Shown: in pieces, positions 62,080-64,000 of the stretch
How the letters are laid out: each line of letters opens with the position of its first letter
How positions within the stretch are numbered: position 1 is the first letter of the stretch
Assembly: GCF_019722725.1 (NCBI RefSeq)
Contig: NZ_CP077941.1
Coordinates: 744,001-808,000, forward strand
Length of the DNA: 64,000 bases
Reading direction: 5' to 3'
Source of the DNA: Vreelandella profundi
GTDB lineage: Bacteria > Pseudomonadota > Gammaproteobacteria > Pseudomonadales > Halomonadaceae
Position numbers and translations under genes: made by a program
Notes under the pieces: model-generated
Told to the model about the DNA's origin: nothing
The model's database searches: none
The model's input: only the letters and a program-made list of their open reading frames with translations

Positions 62080-64000
62080 TTACGCCGGGCGTAGCTGGCC
62101 GCGCTCGGAGGTCATAATGATCGATGGGTCTGGGCGGTCATCATTGACGAAGCTGCGAAAGCGCTTGAGCTTTTCAGGATTGCTGATGGCCTCTGCCCAT
62201 TCGCATTGATAGGTGTCTACCACCGTTTGCATCTGGCGATCCAGTTCGGCGTTGATGCCCAAGCTATCGTCCAAAATCACCTCTTTAAGATACGCCAGGC
62301 CGCCGTCGAGGTTTTCGCGCCACACGGAGGTGCGCTGTAGGCGATCAGCCGTGCGGACGTAAAACATCAAGAAGCGGTCGATAGTGCGATAGAGCTGTTC
62401 ATCGTCAAGATCGGTGGCGAACAGTTCGGCATGGCGCGGGCGCATGCCGCCGTTGCCACAGACGTAGAGATTCCAGCCGTTCTCGGTGGCAATGATGCCG
62501 ATATCTTTGCTCTGGGCTTCAGCGCATTCGCGGGTGCAGCCGGAAACGCCAAACTTGATCTTGTGAGGAGAGCGCAGACCTTTGTAGCGATTCTCTAACC
62601 AGATCGCCATGCCGACGCTGTCCTGCACGCCGTAGCGGCACCAGGTGCTGCCCACGCAGGATTTCACCGTGCGCAGCGATTTGCCGTAGGCGTGGCCGGT
62701 CTCAAAACCGGCTGCAATCAGCTCGCTCCAGATATCCGGCAGATCTTCCAGGCGTGCACCAAATAAATCGATTCGCTGACCGCCGGTGACTTTTGAGTAG
62801 AGGCTGTATTTTTTAGCGACTTCACCCAGCGTGATCAGTTTGTCAGGCGTGATTTCACCACCGGCCACGCGCGGCACTACCGAGTAGGTGCCGTTCTTTT
62901 GCATGTTGGCCATGAACGTATCATTGGTATCCTGCAAAGGAATATGCGCGGCATCGGTGATGGGCTCGTTAAAGCAGGAGGCCAGAATAGAACCCACGGC
63001 GGGTTTGCAAATATCGCAGCCTAAGCGGTGAGTGTCAGGATTGCCGTGCTTTTCAATTAAATCAGTGAAGGTTTTGATACCTTCGACGCGGACAATATCG
63101 TAGAGCCCTTGGCGGGTATGGGCGAAGTGTTCGCAAATCGATTTATCGACGTCGACGCCGCGTGCTTCCAGCTCATAGTCGACCACGCTTTTGAGCAGCG
63201 CAGTACAGCCACCACACCCGGTGCTGGCTTTCGTGGCGACTTTTACACCAGCAAGATCCTCCGCTCCACCGTCAATCGTGGCGCAAATATTGGCTTTGCT
63301 GACGTTATGGCAGGAGCAAATCATCGCCGTTTCCGGCAGCGAGCCAGGGCCAAGGGCAGGGGCCGCGCCGCTCTGGGGCAGAATCAATGACGCGGGCTCA
63401 GCGGGCAGTTCAATGCCGTTGGCGTAATACTGCAACAGCGTGTCGTAAACGCCGTTGTTGCCGACCAGCATAGCGCCGAGCAGCTTTTTACCGTCGCTGG
63501 AAACGACCAGCTTGCGGTATTCCTGTTTGATCGGATCCAGGTAGCGGAACATTCGAGCGCCGGGGTTTTGATTGCCGTGGGCATCCCCAATTGAACCGAC
63601 ATCCACGCCCAGCAGTTTGAGCTTGGTGCTCATGTCGGCGCCAGCAAAGCGCGTGCTGCCGTCCATCAGCGTCGAAAACGCGGCTTTGGCCATTTGATAG
63701 CCGGGCGCGACAAGGCCGAAAATACTTTGATTCCATAGCGCCACCTCGCCAACCGCGAGAATGGCCGGGTCGCTGGTGAGGCACTGATTATCCACAACGA
63801 TACCGCCGCGTTCGCCAATCTCCAGGCCGCAGTCTCGCGCGAGCTGATCGCGAGGCCGAATGCCGGCTGAAAAGACAATCAGGTCGGTTTCAAGAATTTT
63901 ATCGTCTTGGAAAACCATGCGGTGGCGGCTTGCTTCGCCATCCTCAATGCGCTGCGTCGCGCGCTCGGTGAGCACCTGCACGCCGAGCGCTTCAATTTTT
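62080..64000 (-). CDS. nirB: Nitrite reductase [NAD(P)H] large subunit, 3' part
   Basis: The frame is open to the right window edge, so the N-terminal part is missing; about 640 residues are seen. In order: the end of the FAD/NAD(P)H reductase domain (FSAGIRPRDQLARDCG), a BFD-type [2Fe-2S] region (CSCHNVSKANICATIDGG, TGCGGC), a second cysteine pair (CDICKP), and the siroheme/[4Fe-4S] domain with SCVGSTWCRYG and VSGCTRECAEA, the C-x5-C and C-x3-C cluster ligands. It reduces nitrite to ammonium in the cytoplasm. Confidence 0.93.
   Translation of the reverse strand, partial: KIEALGVQVLTERATQRIEDGEASRHRMVFQDDKILETDLIVFSAGIRPRDQLARDCGLEIGERGGIVVDNQCLTSDPAILAVGEVALWNQSIFGLVAPGYQMAKAAFSTLMDGSTRFAGADMSTKLKLLGVDVGSIGDAHGNQNPGARMFRYLDPIKQEYRKLVVSSDGKKLLGAMLVGNNGVYDTLLQYYANGIELPAEPASLILPQSGAAPALGPGSLPETAMICSCHNVSKANICATIDGGAEDLAGVKVATKASTGCGGCTALLKSVVDYELEARGVDVDKSICEHFAHTRQGLYDIVRVEGIKTFTDLIEKHGNPDTHRLGCDICKPAVGSILASCFNEPITDAAHIPLQDTNDTFMANMQKNGTYSVVPRVAGGEITPDKLITLGEVAKKYSLYSKVTGGQRIDLFGARLEDLPDIWSELIAAGFETGHAYGKSLRTVKSCVGSTWCRYGVQDSVGMAIWLENRYKGLRSPHKIKFGVSGCTRECAEAQSKDIGIIATENGWNLYVCGNGGMRPRHAELFATDLDDEQLYRTIDRFLMFYVRTADRLQRTSVWRENLDGGLAYLKEVILDDSLGINAELDRQMQTVVDTYQCEWAEAISNPEKLKRFRSFVNDDRPDPSIIMTSERGQLRPA

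Noticed and set aside
1..64000. Prophage, CRISPR array, tRNA or rRNA genes
   Set aside because: I saw no integrase, phage structural gene, regularly spaced repeat array or cloverleaf-like RNA sequence. Read by eye only; an RNA covariance search would be needed to exclude small RNAs.

Overview
The window reads as a chromosomal segment of a gammaproteobacterium, most likely a Halomonas-type (Halomonadaceae) organism. That is inferred from protein style and gene mix: TRAP and tripartite tricarboxylate (TTT) transporters, aldarate catabolism, several b561 cytochromes, a NirBD nitrite reductase and a PQQ-dependent sugar dehydrogenase. No database search was possible. I see no rRNA, tRNA, CRISPR, prophage or insertion sequence. 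Both ends cut genes: an XRE-type regulator on the left and nirB on the right.

Left part (1-17 kb): housekeeping and envelope genes. These are an RlmA-type rRNA methyltransferase, a cold-shock protein, a small Trp-rich protein, a lipoprotein, a dicarboxylate/amino-acid:cation symporter with altered substrate residues, a Pmp3 peptide, a PqqU-like TonB receptor convergent with a membrane PQQ glucose-type dehydrogenase, a CurA-like reductase, a short RlpA-like protein, an anchored protein with 108-residue repeats, an EamA exporter with a divergent LysR gene, a b561 cytochrome and PncB.

Iron region (17-27.6 kb): a PvdE/SyrD-type ABC exporter, FhuF ferric reductase, TonB siderophore receptor, FhuD- and FhuC-like proteins, a b561 cytochrome, a siderophore-interacting flavoreductase and a fused FhuB permease. 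Several Fur-box-like sites lie in the intergenic regions. Together they form a hydroxamate-type siderophore uptake and reduction locus. No siderophore synthesis genes are in view.

Middle (27.6-33 kb): threonine aldolase, a DAO-type oxidoreductase, SpeG, two related micro-proteins of 38 and 37 residues, a hydrolase and a metallophosphoesterase.

Sugar-acid region (33-52.5 kb), the highlight: two complete TTT transporters, one TRAP transporter and a full oxidative pathway for uronates and aldarates. Udh, Gli and Gci handle galacturonate-type substrates, GarD and GudD handle galactarate and glucarate, and KdgD plus a 2-oxoglutarate-semialdehyde dehydrogenase finish at 2-oxoglutarate. Three transcription units begin with an ungapped, near-identical 86-bp promoter module. 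Each module carries the same 18-bp operator just after its -10 element, and a palindromic version of that operator precedes the FadR/GntR-type regulator gene. This looks like a locally encoded, self-contained regulon.

Right part (52.5-64 kb): a DpkA-like reductase, a MocR regulator with a divergent MFS transporter, a divergent cation diffusion facilitator, an alpha/beta hydrolase, a class III aminotransferase with a carboxymuconolactone-decarboxylase-like partner and a divergent RpiR regulator (three direct repeats between them), then nirD and the 3' part of nirB.
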